NCBI GenBank assembly: GCA_022425745.1
Contig: JAKMEW010000497.1
Span: 1-47,264, forward strand
Length of the DNA: 47,264 nucleotides
Origin: Rubripirellula sp.
GTDB taxonomy: Bacteria > Planctomycetota > Planctomycetia > Pirellulales > Pirellulaceae
Direction of reading: 5' to 3'
Positions 35,585 through 45,587 of the stretch are shown piece by piece. The notes under the pieces were generated by a model. It saw only the letters and a program-made list of their open reading frames with translations, searched no databases and had not been told where the DNA came from. The translations under genes and the position numbers were made by a program. Every line of letters begins with the position of its first letter. The first letter of the stretch is position 1.

Positions 35585-36829
35585 TCACTCTGACACTTCG
35601 GATCGCTCACTCAAAGAATCAAGCAAGCGACAGCACGTGAGTTGCATCCGCGGCAGATGGAAAGGGCCCTTCCAGTAATTTCCTTTTGCCGTAGAAGTAA
35701 CTCTCCCTGTCCGATCCAAATAGCCGAACCACTCACCATCCTGGGGGTCCGGAAAATGGCGATAAGCCCAATCATGGGCCTGTTGATGACACTCAGCATA
35801 GTGCTGATCACCCGTAACAACATATGCCATCAATGCTGCAATGATTGTTTCATTTTGTGGCCACCAAAACTTCATATCATGCCAGTATTCCTGAACAGGA
35901 TGACCATCTAGGTCAGTGAAATAAAGCAGACCTCCGTATTCACGATCCCAACCTCGATCCCACATCCAATCAAACATCTGAGTACCTAATTCGGCCAACT
36001 TTTGATCGTCTCGATAAAGCCCTTCCTGCATCAGAAACCACGCAGCTTCTATGGCATGGCCAGGATTGAGCGTACGGCCATCGAAATGATCAATCACTTC
36101 ACCCTCGATGCCAACGGTTTCCATCACGCAGCAGAGTTCTGGCTTCACGTGGTAACGCACAATCTGGTCAATACTCTCATCGATCCAATCATTGGCTTCT
36201 TCAAACCCAATCGAGTCTCGCAATTCTTGAGCGGTTGCTACCGCAATCATTGGGTAACCAATGCTTTTAGTCGGTCGCGTATTGGTAAACTTTTGCGATA
36301 GCGTGTCTTGTTTTCGCGATCTTTCTATAAAGCGATGAAACAAATCAATTGCACGCTCAGCATATTTTGGTTCATTCAATGCCTTCGCAACTTCAGCATA
36401 AGCAATCGCAGCAAAACTCTCACTAAAAGCGTACCTCCGTTTCCTTATCGGTCGCCCTTCCTGCGTGAGGTGGAACCACATATGACCGTCGCGATCATCA
36501 GTACCGTGGTGCTCAAGAAACCCAAGAATACGCTCAGCTACCTCCAACCACTGTTCTCGCTCGGCTGGATCATGATCCGGATAAGCATTAGCAAGCTCGC
36601 CGAGCAACCAAGCAAACCGACCCTGCTGCCATACCGCCTTATCTGTATCAATGACCTTTCCGGTCCGATCAAGACACGTGAAAACACCACCATATTGTCG
36701 ATCAACACCATGCTTCATCCAGAAAGGCACAATATCTTCGAGCAAACCAGTCTCATAGAGGTTTCGGTAGGAAAGCCTTTCTGCGCGGTCTAGAAGCAAT
36801 CCCATTGAAGGCTCTGGATCTTGTTTCAT
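35585..36829 (-). CDS. AGE-family (N-acylglucosamine 2-epimerase-like) sugar epimerase
   Basis: 414 aa with the (alpha/alpha)6 barrel of the N-acylglucosamine 2-epimerase family. Conserved motifs are DTDKAVWQQGRFAWL (61-75), AFSESFAAIAYAE (134-146), LNPGHAIEAAW with His258, and KFWWPQNETI (320-329). It is about the length of the GlcNAc 2-epimerases. In a sialic acid or ManNAc pathway it would convert ManNAc to GlcNAc, but cellobiose or mannose 2-epimerase activity is also possible. Its ATG overlaps the stop of the NanM-like gene (ATGA), so the two are translationally coupled, which favours the sialic acid assignment. Confidence 0.88.
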   Translation of the reverse strand: MKQDPEPSMGLLLDRAERLSYRNLYETGLLEDIVPFWMKHGVDRQYGGVFTCLDRTGKVIDTDKAVWQQGRFAWLLGELANAYPDHDPAEREQWLEVAERILGFLEHHGTDDRDGHMWFHLTQEGRPIRKRRYAFSESFAAIAYAEVAKALNEPKYAERAIDLFHRFIERSRKQDTLSQKFTNTRPTKSIGYPMIAVATAQELRDSIGFEEANDWIDESIDQIVRYHVKPELCCVMETVGIEGEVIDHFDGRTLNPGHAIEAAWFLMQEGLYRDDQKLAELGTQMFDWMWDRGWDREYGGLLYFTDLDGHPVQEYWHDMKFWWPQNETIIAALMAYVVTGDQHYAECHQQAHDWAYRHFPDPQDGEWFGYLDRTGRVTSTAKGNYWKGPFHLPRMQLTCCRLLDSLSERSEVSE

Positions 36830-37950
36830 TGCTGGCGAATCTCTACTTCCTGATTGATAATCTTTCCTCTTAACACAACTGGTGTACGCACCCTTGGCCG
36901 AACTTCACCACTGGGTATCACGACATCCCCATTCCATTCCACTGCAACCGTGGTCACATGGTTGGCGGGAAGTGAGCCTGCTTCGATCCACTGATCTGTG
37001 GAGACTTGGTATCGGTAATATCGTTTTGGAAAACCGGGGTGACGATCTTTCAGCGAGTCTGTCTGATGAAACAGGGTACCGTCAGCACCCCCGAATAGAT
37101 GAATCTGGTCATTCACCAACGATAAACCTGTTCCTGCCATCAAGCAGGTTGGAGCAGTGGCGAGCTGAGTCCATCGATCCTCCTCTGGCAGATACTGCCA
37201 ACTATCACGAAGAAACTCCACTTGCCCCTCTGGATTTTCACGCCGACCGCTAAACAAGAACAATGAATTACTAGCTTCACGATGTGTCCCAACCAGTAAA
37301 TGAAATGAGCGGTTGAATGCTGGAAAATCTGACATGCGTTGCCATCTGAAAGATTTGCCTTGATCAACTTGAGTAAGATTTAATGACCAAACCGTGCGAG
37401 TAGCTGATGCGAGACTTGCATCACTCTGACCGCCAACCACATAAACGGTGTTGCCCAAGCGAGCTGCTGCCCCGTAAGCGCAAGGATGCGGCAACGGTGG
37501 ATATTCCACGATTTTCAATTCATTATTTTTCGGATCGATCTGTAGTAAAAAGACTTCCCTAAAATGCTGACTCGAGTCACACCCACCGATACATAACACA
37601 CCACTGGGAATCGTAACCGAACATCCATACGCAACTTGCCGTGGTAGCTTTCCAACTGCACTCCATTGATAACTGCCGCCTTCATCGCGGAGCGCGTACA
37701 CGCTATCGACCCACTGCTTGCTTGTTTCCCAAACTGGGTGAGGAAAATTGGCGCCACCCGCAACAAGTAATGAATCGCGGTGCACACCAACAAAAGGGCC
37801 TGCTACTCCTAATGCATCGGGTAGCGGCGGGAACTGCCCCCACTGCATCTCGTACTCAGCGAAATCGTCTGCCCGTAGAGTGTCAAACGAAGGTAGAAGA
37901 AAAACCCAGACGGCCAACAGTGTAAGCAAGGAAGTAGTTCTAAAGCTCAT
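36826..37950 (-). CDS. Exported kelch-repeat mutarotase, NanM-like
   Basis: 374 aa. A signal peptide (MSFRTTSLLTLLAVWVFLLP) precedes kelch repeats; motifs include GVAGPFVGVHRDSLLVAGGA and NFPHPVWET, YGCSVTIPSGVLCIGGC, and YGAAARLGNTVYVVGGQ. These fit the cyclically permuted mutarotase / N-acetylneuraminate epimerase (NanM) group, which interconverts alpha and beta Neu5Ac in the periplasm. It is coupled to the AGE-family gene by ATGA overlap, and about 60 nt from the methyltransferase stop upstream on the same strand. No sialidase, NanA or transporter is visible here. Confidence 0.85.
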   Translation of the reverse strand: MSFRTTSLLTLLAVWVFLLPSFDTLRADDFAEYEMQWGQFPPLPDALGVAGPFVGVHRDSLLVAGGANFPHPVWETSKQWVDSVYALRDEGGSYQWSAVGKLPRQVAYGCSVTIPSGVLCIGGCDSSQHFREVFLLQIDPKNNELKIVEYPPLPHPCAYGAAARLGNTVYVVGGQSDASLASATRTVWSLNLTQVDQGKSFRWQRMSDFPAFNRSFHLLVGTHREASNSLFLFSGRRENPEGQVEFLRDSWQYLPEEDRWTQLATAPTCLMAGTGLSLVNDQIHLFGGADGTLFHQTDSLKDRHPGFPKRYYRYQVSTDQWIEAGSLPANHVTTVAVEWNGDVVIPSGEVRPRVRTPVVLRGKIINQEVEIRQQ

Positions 37951-38013
37951 GATCTTTCTCTTGAATCAACTGAGGAACACTCGACGCTCCACTACAACTG
38001 AATGCACCACATC

Positions 38014-39708
38014 TTAACTCGCATTTCCCTGGGTATTTGCCGCCGGTTCTCGCAACAAAAAGGATGAATTGAGCAAAGGCTTTTGCTGAGTCACCAAGTA
38101 TGACCTGAGTGCGAATTGATCAATTTCCTCATCGATCTCCCAAGTCCGTATGGCATTGGGATTAAATCTTGCCCACATCTCGCTGTGTAGTATTCGCTCA
38201 ACTCGCAAACTTAAATTTCGCGTCTCGCCAACATAGATGGGAAATTGATCATCATAAATTACATACACGCCAGGACGCGAATACTGTTTTGAAACGCAAC
38301 TCTCTAACCCCCTACGGCGAGGCTGCTTTTGTTGAGACCAATGTTGATACCCCGCATTGGCGGCCTCACGGAAACGCTTCGTGGTTGCTCGCTTCCTAAG
38401 TGACAACGCCGACCACCGATACTGAAATGGCTGGTGTCCGGGCGCGAACATCGATGCCATCTTATCGAACTCGCTTACAGCGTCTGGTGAGCACAGCAAC
38501 TCATCAAGGGTTAAGCCATAATCGAGCATCATCAATCGCGAACTGACTTCACTTGCGTCACTATAGGGATCCATCTCGACTGAAGACAAACGCTGACCCG
38601 TTGATTCCGCTCGCGGCAACTTACCAGCCTTCCGAACCCTTAATAAAAAGGCATTCCATAGACGCGGGTCTCCAGGAACCGACTTTGCTTTACAAGCGTT
38701 GAGAAATCGAGAACTCAGAGCGGGTTCGCAAAGGACATAATCAGCCGAATGCCCATCTGATGATTCCAAGAAAGCGTCAACAACTGCCTGCTCTGATTCG
38801 GCTGACAAAGGAATGACCGGCCGACCATTTAAAAATTTGGTCCGTGTTTTTCCCTTCGAGGTTGGAACGCCTCCAGCTGGTCCATCTGTACCATCGAGGG
38901 TATCACCGACACCACATTGATCCAGTCTCAACTGAATCCTCGACACATATTCCTTAGAAAGCTCAATTCCCGAATATCGTCGCCCTAGTTTCTTGGCCAC
39001 CGCCAAAGTGGTTCCACTGCCAGCAAATGGATCAAGAACAATATCGCCGGGATCACTTGAGATTCTAATGATCCGCCCCAATAGCTGTTCCGGCATTTGG
39101 CAGCCGTGAAATCCCTCTCGTTCTTTAAATGTTCCAGCAACGCGAGAGTAACACCATGTGTCATGTGACACACTAAAGGCAGGCTCGGGTACATCCTGAG
39201 GCCGAAGGATCCAGGTGTTATCAGGTAATCGACCTTTCGAGTTTGCCCTAGTATCTGCATAGACGAGTTGCCTTGCCGACGCGACGCGAACAGCCGGATT
39301 TTCACCGTTAAAAGTGAATTTCTCTTTGTCTTTTACAAAGTGAAAGAGATGTGTGTGCGATCGCGAGAAACCTCTCGCGCAATTCACACCAAAGGTGTAA
39401 TACCAAATCACCCAGCTACGACAATGAAACCCAATTCGCTGAGACAAGAGCTTTAATTCAGCAGCAAACTCATCACCAATGGCCAGCCAAAACGAGCCAT
39501 CGGATTTTAAAACACGGTGACACTCAGAGATCCAAGTGTCACAGAATGACAAATACTCATCCTCAGTTTTTTTATCATCATACAGATCGTACTGATAACC
39601 AATATTAAAAGGTGGATCTGCAAAGATGAGATCAACCGAGCCCGTTCCCATCTCAGCAAGCTTATCTTGACAGCTGCCATGAAGAATCTGGTTGGCTGGT
39701 AAATTCAA
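38014..39708 (-). CDS. Beta-class DNA methyltransferase with C-terminal GIY-YIG domain
   Basis: 564 aa. Motif IV DPPF (31-34) precedes motif I DPFAGSGTT (226-234), the beta-class order of N6-adenine or N4-cytosine methyltransferases. The recognition region lies between them. GDIVLDPF and YSGIELSKEY are conserved. A middle region (about 290-465) of unknown fold ends in a basic stretch. The last 90 residues are a GIY-YIG domain: RPGVYVIYDDQFPIYVGETR holds the GVY (480-482) and YVG (492-494) signatures, LSLRVERILH the Arg region and KPLLNSS the conserved Pro/Asn (544-547). The metal-binding Glu normally nine residues before that Pro appears as Arg535, so nuclease activity is doubtful. No separate restriction gene is adjacent. 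This could be a one-protein restriction-modification enzyme, or a solitary methyltransferase with a DNA-binding module. Confidence 0.85.
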   Translation of the reverse strand: MNLPANQILHGSCQDKLAEMGTGSVDLIFADPPFNIGYQYDLYDDKKTEDEYLSFCDTWISECHRVLKSDGSFWLAIGDEFAAELKLLSQRIGFHCRSWVIWYYTFGVNCARGFSRSHTHLFHFVKDKEKFTFNGENPAVRVASARQLVYADTRANSKGRLPDNTWILRPQDVPEPAFSVSHDTWCYSRVAGTFKEREGFHGCQMPEQLLGRIIRISSDPGDIVLDPFAGSGTTLAVAKKLGRRYSGIELSKEYVSRIQLRLDQCGVGDTLDGTDGPAGGVPTSKGKTRTKFLNGRPVIPLSAESEQAVVDAFLESSDGHSADYVLCEPALSSRFLNACKAKSVPGDPRLWNAFLLRVRKAGKLPRAESTGQRLSSVEMDPYSDASEVSSRLMMLDYGLTLDELLCSPDAVSEFDKMASMFAPGHQPFQYRWSALSLRKRATTKRFREAANAGYQHWSQQKQPRRRGLESCVSKQYSRPGVYVIYDDQFPIYVGETRNLSLRVERILHSEMWARFNPNAIRTWEIDEEIDQFALRSYLVTQQKPLLNSSFLLREPAANTQGNAS

Positions 39709-39801
39709 AATCGTTTCTCCACTACATCAGTCTGAGCAAAGTGCTATTTAGCTACAGGATTTTCGTGACGTGTTCAGCATCTGTCCACACCCTGAACTTG
39801 T

Positions 39802-42342
39802 TCAAAATTTGTTTTCTCTCTGAATCCTCTGTATTTCAGACTGAATCTCTACACCTTCATAAAACCACATTCCACCGGATACCGTCACAGTTGCACCGGG
39901 ATCGCAATCCGGAAAGACTGGGTCGGAGTGGATACACGGAACTGGCGGGTTAGCCCAACACCGATTCAGCGGCGTCCATGCGGTGATCAACCAACGATCA
40001 TCTGAGTCCGATTGGATCGCAATGAAAGGCCCCTCCAAAACCTGCGTCCTGCGGCGTTGAGCTTGGAAGCCTACAAGACCCTTGAGCATCGTACAAACCT
40101 GCACCCGCAGTCCCGTTAGCCGTTCACTGGTCCCATTTGTTAAATCGATTTGCATCCGCACGCCGGACTGATCACTGGATACCGAGCTTTTTATGATAAT
40201 CCCGTTCGGTAACTTTCTACGCATCACCAAATGCTCGCCCTGTGTTTCCCATTCACCCGGTTCAAGCTCCACACCATTTGAAGTCCAAATGGTTGGGATA
40301 TGCTTGTGTGCCAAGTAGGTGAGACCTAGGTTACTAAAGATCGCTTCAGGAATATCGACCACCGCGTAACCGCCTTCTTCCCACGGCGCAAAAATACTGA
40401 CTTTGGTCTCTCGTTGCGGATCAATTGCTCCTTCTAAGAAGCCACGCCGAGGGTGCCTCCCGCCAGGGTAGGGCAACACTTTCAAACGATTCGTTTGCTG
40501 AACGCTCCGCTCGTCTTCAATAGAGTACCGACGCTTCCAATCCTTCACGGCCTCGAGTGTCATCCCGGTTGCTTCTTGCACCTCACTATCTGTGTAGCGA
40601 TGATCGATGATCATGTTGTGCAACCACCTATCACGATCATCGTCTTTCAATGACCGGCCCTTGGAAGTGCTTGCGTCTGAAGGCTGCACTTCTAGTGATT
40701 CATAAAAGCTCAGTGCGCGTGCATATTCATCAAGTGCTTCTTCTCCCACAATACCTCGACTTCTTTGTATTTCTTTTTTCATCCGCGAAACGAGGAAATG
40801 CTTCTGTTCATAGGTAGGGAGTAATCTGCTGCCATCTTTTTGGACATACCATGGAGCCGTATGCGCGAATCTTACTCGTCCATCTTCCAACTCTTCATAA
40901 AACCTAATGGCATACCATCCAGTCTTATCACAATCTAAGACTCGCTGATAAGTCGATACATAAGAACCGTCATTCACCTTCAAATTATTCGGACGAATCA
41001 ATTCGATAGGCTGCCCGTTATGAATCAACTCTCCATACAACACGGGACCTTGAGAGCAAACTGTCAATTCGACGTCGAGCGAACGAGTCTCTTCCTGATC
41101 CAGCTTAAAAATACCACCTGGATCTTGCCCATTGATGGTCGCGAATAGCATGGGCCCCGTTGTCACAAAGCTCCTGCCAGCCTGGAGACCCATTTTCCAA
41201 TCTTCAAGATTGAAACCGTTTTCCAACCGAACATAAACTCGACTGAACCCAGCAGGCACCGGATGAACTCCATTGGCCGTCCCCGCAGACGGCGGCAACC
41301 GATATCCACAATTCAACAAGCTGTAATACATACCAAGAGTAAAATCGATCCAATCGCGTTCTCCACCTTCAGTGCCACCAAAGGGAGGTTGGATGAAGGC
41401 AGGGGTTGGGGTCGTCCATTGTCGAAATGCAAAATCCGTGCGCCAAAGGTGATTGTTTGCTAACTCGTAAGTGGCATTCGGAGCGAGAAACGGCAGAACC
41501 ATCGAGCTTGGCCAAGCCAACTTGTCCATGTCGAGTAGCACTGGACTTTCTGCGGACTGCATCTGTTCAATCACCGGACCCCAAGGTGGCACCGATGCCT
41601 TAAGACCGTCGCGATGCCCGAGGACAAAGAGTGCTCCGAGCGTATGCCGTTTTTCGCCGACTGAAAAAATTTCATATTCGGTGTTTCTTGGCCAAATGAC
41701 GTGATTCTCACTGACAACAATTGGTTCTTCCGGAACTCTGCTGTTCAGGTTTTTGTCACCCCGTGATGGTGGAGTATCTGACTTGGTCACCCAATTGGTG
41801 AGAGGAAATGCCACATTTAAATTTTCGGCCAACAACACATTTCGCAAGTCTGCAATTTCGCGGTGGAGATGGAGATCACCGCTGTACCATCCGCGGCTTT
41901 CCATGTCACACCAACGACGAAGATCCACCGTAATTCGTTGATATGCTTCCGTCACCTCGATGCGTTGTTGGTGGGTAAAATATGTCTTACCTCGCTCGAC
42001 CGTTAACGTATAAACACCTGCTGATAATTCACATTGGCATGGATGAGCCGAGACCGTCGTATGATTCTCAATAGACTGCGGATTGATCCAATTCCGCTTC
42101 TCGTATTTGACTGCTGTACCTTGCTCAGCAGTTGTCTCGAAGAAGTAATCCTTGCCGTCTGAACCTTGCAAATAGATTCTTGCTTCGATCGGTAATTGAG
42201 TATCAAAATCACGCACAGCCACGACGAGCTGGTTTGCTTTCACAGCAGCCAAAAGGTTGCACATTAAGAGAAGCAACACACCACGGCAAATAATTGGCAC
42301 CCAACTCTCCTTGCTCATCGTGTCTCGGTCTGATAACTCCAA
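39802..42342 (-). CDS. Exported CehA/McbA-family metallohydrolase
   Basis: 846 aa. The hydrophobic segment VPIICRGVLLLLMCNLLAAV (15-34) is a signal peptide; the ATG at 42318 (Met9) is a likely alternative start. After an Ig-like domain (about 38-140) comes the metal-binding motif GWYSGDLHLHRE (151-162; DLHLH 156-160), as in the PHP-like CehA/McbA hydrolases. GQPI, GRSFVTTGPML and FAPWEEGGYAV occur later. The last about 200 residues form a separate beta-rich domain containing HLVMRRKLPNG and MWFYEGVEIQ. CehA and McbA hydrolyse carbamates; the substrate in planctomycetes is unknown. It directly follows the cytochrome/propeller/azurin gene (15-nt gap), so the two are probably one operon. Confidence 0.88.
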   Translation of the reverse strand: MELSDRDTMSKESWVPIICRGVLLLLMCNLLAAVKANQLVVAVRDFDTQLPIEARIYLQGSDGKDYFFETTAEQGTAVKYEKRNWINPQSIENHTTVSAHPCQCELSAGVYTLTVERGKTYFTHQQRIEVTEAYQRITVDLRRWCDMESRGWYSGDLHLHREIADLRNVLLAENLNVAFPLTNWVTKSDTPPSRGDKNLNSRVPEEPIVVSENHVIWPRNTEYEIFSVGEKRHTLGALFVLGHRDGLKASVPPWGPVIEQMQSAESPVLLDMDKLAWPSSMVLPFLAPNATYELANNHLWRTDFAFRQWTTPTPAFIQPPFGGTEGGERDWIDFTLGMYYSLLNCGYRLPPSAGTANGVHPVPAGFSRVYVRLENGFNLEDWKMGLQAGRSFVTTGPMLFATINGQDPGGIFKLDQEETRSLDVELTVCSQGPVLYGELIHNGQPIELIRPNNLKVNDGSYVSTYQRVLDCDKTGWYAIRFYEELEDGRVRFAHTAPWYVQKDGSRLLPTYEQKHFLVSRMKKEIQRSRGIVGEEALDEYARALSFYESLEVQPSDASTSKGRSLKDDDRDRWLHNMIIDHRYTDSEVQEATGMTLEAVKDWKRRYSIEDERSVQQTNRLKVLPYPGGRHPRRGFLEGAIDPQRETKVSIFAPWEEGGYAVVDIPEAIFSNLGLTYLAHKHIPTIWTSNGVELEPGEWETQGEHLVMRRKLPNGIIIKSSVSSDQSGVRMQIDLTNGTSERLTGLRVQVCTMLKGLVGFQAQRRRTQVLEGPFIAIQSDSDDRWLITAWTPLNRCWANPPVPCIHSDPVFPDCDPGATVTVSGGMWFYEGVEIQSEIQRIQRENKF

Positions 42343-42357
42343 ATAAGACCGATTACT

Positions 42358-45300
42358 TTATTCGCTAACCACATTCAGCCAACCGTTCATCACCATCCAG
42401 TGTCCTGGAAAAGTGCAGAGATACGGATAACGTCCCGGTTGTTCCGGCGCACGAAAGTAAATGGTGTGTTCCGAGAATGGCTCAACGATATCCGTAAACG
42501 CGAGGACTTTGTTGGATTCAGGAATATATTGATTCGCCACCGCTTCTGGATCCGAGATCAACTGATTACAGAGTATTCCAACTTCCTCTAGCGAACCTTT
42601 CTGAACAAGTGCCCAGTTATGCGGAACAGCGTCAGGATTTTTAAAAGTCAATCGAATGACTTCCCCAGGTTTAACGGACACCTGATCCTGATCAAACATG
42701 AGATTCTTAGCCGCTGAGATCGTAATTTCTTTTGCATCCGGGATCGGCTTGCCATGCGGATTACGTTTCTTGGCCATTGGCCGTTGCAAATCTGCAAGCA
42801 TCGGATGTGGCAGCCGAACCTTTTCATACGGCTTATATCCATTGAACTGCATGAATGGCTTATCCATTCGGTTCACCGTCAAAAATAAATCATGATCGTG
42901 ATCGTGGTTGGTGCGAATCAATAGGTGCAATTGATTCACCAACTGAAGATCTCTCATTTCCAAAAAGACCTCGCGACCCGAGCTTAATATTGACACCGAT
43001 TGAATTGAAATCACATCGTGCCCACGTAAACCGATTTGTCGATGAGAGTACTCCGGGGATCCGTAGGCGCCGCTGTATCGATAGTTCCAGGCTTGCGCGA
43101 AGTGGTTTTTGGTCTGCTCGACCAAATTCTCATCGACCGGCTGAGAGAATTTGACTCGGATCCCATTTTCATGAACATGAAAAGCGACAGGTAATTGTGT
43201 CTTATCTTTGCCTGTGTAGCGGATCCTTTGGAGACACCCATCGTCGGTTGTGTAAGTGCCCCAACCGGCCATCCCCGACACATACAGTTGCCCGTCAATC
43301 GGATGGAATCTTCCACGGTGAACTCCAGACAGCAACTCACCAGCAATGGGAACCACCGCGCCCTGAATCCATCCATCAAATTCATCTTTAAGCAACAGAA
43401 ATGCTCGCCCGCCACCAAATGACAAGTGAACCATCTTCCCCTGCACGGGCCCCCACTTGTCAGTCGACACATAGACCTGACCGCCGCTCGAATTATCGAG
43501 ACCCCTCGGTAAATAGAGCATTGGTATCTCCGGTGGTCGCGTCAAATTCGTCCCAGGGCGACCAAAGAATGGCGAGCTGATACCGGTCGTATCATTAGGA
43601 TAATCTTCAAAGCGATTCAACACCGCACCATCTGGGCGAATAGCAGCGATCATCGACGCTGGCATCCAGTCACCCTCACTGCTGGGGATAGTTACAAGTC
43701 CATCGGGAGTCACGCCAATACCGTCTGAATTGCGAAGCCCGGTTGCGAGTACTTCTGCCTGTTGACCGTCTGACGAAACTCTCATTACACCCTGCAAACC
43801 ACTTGCGGTGTAAAAACGACCTGATGCATCACGTTGCAAACCACACGTGAAGTCATGCCCAGATTTAGACGTTCCGAGTGCGCGGCTGTACGCTTCGTAG
43901 AAATCAGCTTCACCATCGTCATTTAAATCATGAAGACGTGTAATCTGATCGCGTCCTTGGACATAAACTTGATCGCCATCAACGTATAGACCCAATGGTT
44001 GGTGCAAACCAGATGCAAATTTCCTCCAAGTTATTTGCTTTAACTGATCGTCGATGCCTTGACCATGCCACACATCACCCTGCATCGTGCACAACATCAC
44101 TGACCCATCGGTCATGAAATCATGTCCTCCGACATAGATCAGTGATTGCCACGGATTATCAAACGGCAAATGAATCGTATCGACCGCATACGGTGAGCCC
44201 TCTCCAAGTGAACCTTGTGTTGTTACCGTCTGCAGATAACGGGGCGCTCCACCGCTCAAAACAGATTTCGCCGGATGTTTTTCGATCGGCGCAACAATCC
44301 GTTCAAACTTTCCCTCACGCACGACGGGCTCATCGAGGTAAGTAATACCTCGTGATTGATACGCAAAGATGACGCGATCGCCATCCCGATAAAGCCCCAA
44401 GAATCGATTATCTCCTTGCTCGCGGGAGACTTGAGGGTCGACTCCTGACATGATCTCGGATACTTCAACAGTCTCTCCTGCTTGTCGGACGCCATTCATA
44501 AATCCATGGCGTACATCGCTAAACGACACAAATCCACTCTTCCAAACTCGTGGATAGGTTAACGAGTCAGGGTCAAAACAAACCGAGACAGTATCCTTCT
44601 GCTCACCCAGACTCACGCATAAACCTCGAGCGACAGAAATTCCCTCGCCATGGAAAACACCACTCTGCAGCGAACCAAGAAAAGAATTAGACCACCTTCC
44701 ATCCGCCCAGACGGGTTCAGACTGATTACCCCAATGCCCGTACTTTCCTCCATCTAAACCCTGATACTCAGCGAGTAATGCAGGTTGCGGGCTCACATCG
44801 CGGAAATGCCTCGCCTGCTTGCGGTAATAATCGTAAACGCGATCACGATTGACATGTTGCTCCCAACTCTTCCACTGCTCTGGATTTAAGGGCCCGCGTT
44901 CCATATCCAACGATTCAGGATGGTGCGAATGTCCGTGTGAGAACAGAGTATCAATCGCTTCTAACGAAATCTTTTTGTAAGTCCCCAACTGTGTTAAAAA
45001 CGCGAGCAGGTCATACTGATCTTGCTGGCTCAGCGCATCCATCAAACCGGTAGGCATGAGAGATCCGATTTCTTTTACAGCTTCGATGTCTGCTTGCGGA
45101 ACGGTCTTCTCGGCATTGGTGGTGTAATCACGAAGTACTACATACTGATCTGATTCACTGACTCGGTACCCGCGAATCATGCTGCCGTCGGCCAACAAAA
45201 CTGCGATTGCACGATAACGTTCCTCCACGGTTGCTTGCGGGTTCCACAACGATGCAACCACCTCCTGGAACGAACGCTGCAACGAAACACGACTGAGATC

Positions 45301-45564
45301 TGGCCCAACCTGACCACCTTGCTTACCTACCTGATGGCACGATAAGCAAGCCTGAGTCGGTGAAGAAAAAATGATGGCTCCACGGGCAGGATTACCCCGC
45401 TCAGTGACTTGCTCTAAGGTTAGTGCCGGAACCGAAGTTTCCGACTGACGCGAGTCATTCTCCGTATCTTGAGAGGCCACCAAGGTTGCCAAGCAGACGA
45501 AGTGAAAACAAACCAACGTGAATCGTGTGAACATCCAAATCAACCTAAACGCGCAACCGAACAA
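42358..45564 (-). CDS. Cytochrome c - beta-propeller - azurin-type cupredoxin fusion
   Basis: 1068 aa, exported. The first Met is at 45564, but Met11 (45534) fits the signal peptide better. A single c-type haem site CLSCH (73-77) is followed by SLMPTGLMDAL, whose Met is the likely axial ligand. The middle (about 230-850) is a DUF6797-like region and propeller (ADGRWSNSFLGSLQSGVFHG, SLIYVGGHDFMTDGSVML). The C-terminal domain is a type 1 copper protein with His982 in VPHNW, Cys1050, His1055 and Met1059 in LCTFPGHWMVM. This is the exact azurin C-x4-H-x3-M spacing. The enzyme could oxidise a substrate in the propeller and pass electrons through haem and copper; the substrate is unknown. It is upstream of the CehA-like gene. 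Confidence 0.9.
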   Translation of the reverse strand: MFGCAFRLIWMFTRFTLVCFHFVCLATLVASQDTENDSRQSETSVPALTLEQVTERGNPARGAIIFSSPTQACLSCHQVGKQGGQVGPDLSRVSLQRSFQEVVASLWNPQATVEERYRAIAVLLADGSMIRGYRVSESDQYVVLRDYTTNAEKTVPQADIEAVKEIGSLMPTGLMDALSQQDQYDLLAFLTQLGTYKKISLEAIDTLFSHGHSHHPESLDMERGPLNPEQWKSWEQHVNRDRVYDYYRKQARHFRDVSPQPALLAEYQGLDGGKYGHWGNQSEPVWADGRWSNSFLGSLQSGVFHGEGISVARGLCVSLGEQKDTVSVCFDPDSLTYPRVWKSGFVSFSDVRHGFMNGVRQAGETVEVSEIMSGVDPQVSREQGDNRFLGLYRDGDRVIFAYQSRGITYLDEPVVREGKFERIVAPIEKHPAKSVLSGGAPRYLQTVTTQGSLGEGSPYAVDTIHLPFDNPWQSLIYVGGHDFMTDGSVMLCTMQGDVWHGQGIDDQLKQITWRKFASGLHQPLGLYVDGDQVYVQGRDQITRLHDLNDDGEADFYEAYSRALGTSKSGHDFTCGLQRDASGRFYTASGLQGVMRVSSDGQQAEVLATGLRNSDGIGVTPDGLVTIPSSEGDWMPASMIAAIRPDGAVLNRFEDYPNDTTGISSPFFGRPGTNLTRPPEIPMLYLPRGLDNSSGGQVYVSTDKWGPVQGKMVHLSFGGGRAFLLLKDEFDGWIQGAVVPIAGELLSGVHRGRFHPIDGQLYVSGMAGWGTYTTDDGCLQRIRYTGKDKTQLPVAFHVHENGIRVKFSQPVDENLVEQTKNHFAQAWNYRYSGAYGSPEYSHRQIGLRGHDVISIQSVSILSSGREVFLEMRDLQLVNQLHLLIRTNHDHDHDLFLTVNRMDKPFMQFNGYKPYEKVRLPHPMLADLQRPMAKKRNPHGKPIPDAKEITISAAKNLMFDQDQVSVKPGEVIRLTFKNPDAVPHNWALVQKGSLEEVGILCNQLISDPEAVANQYIPESNKVLAFTDIVEPFSEHTIYFRAPEQPGRYPYLCTFPGHWMVMNGWLNVVSE

Positions 45565-45587
45565 ACCAAGACCACCGATCTTACCAG

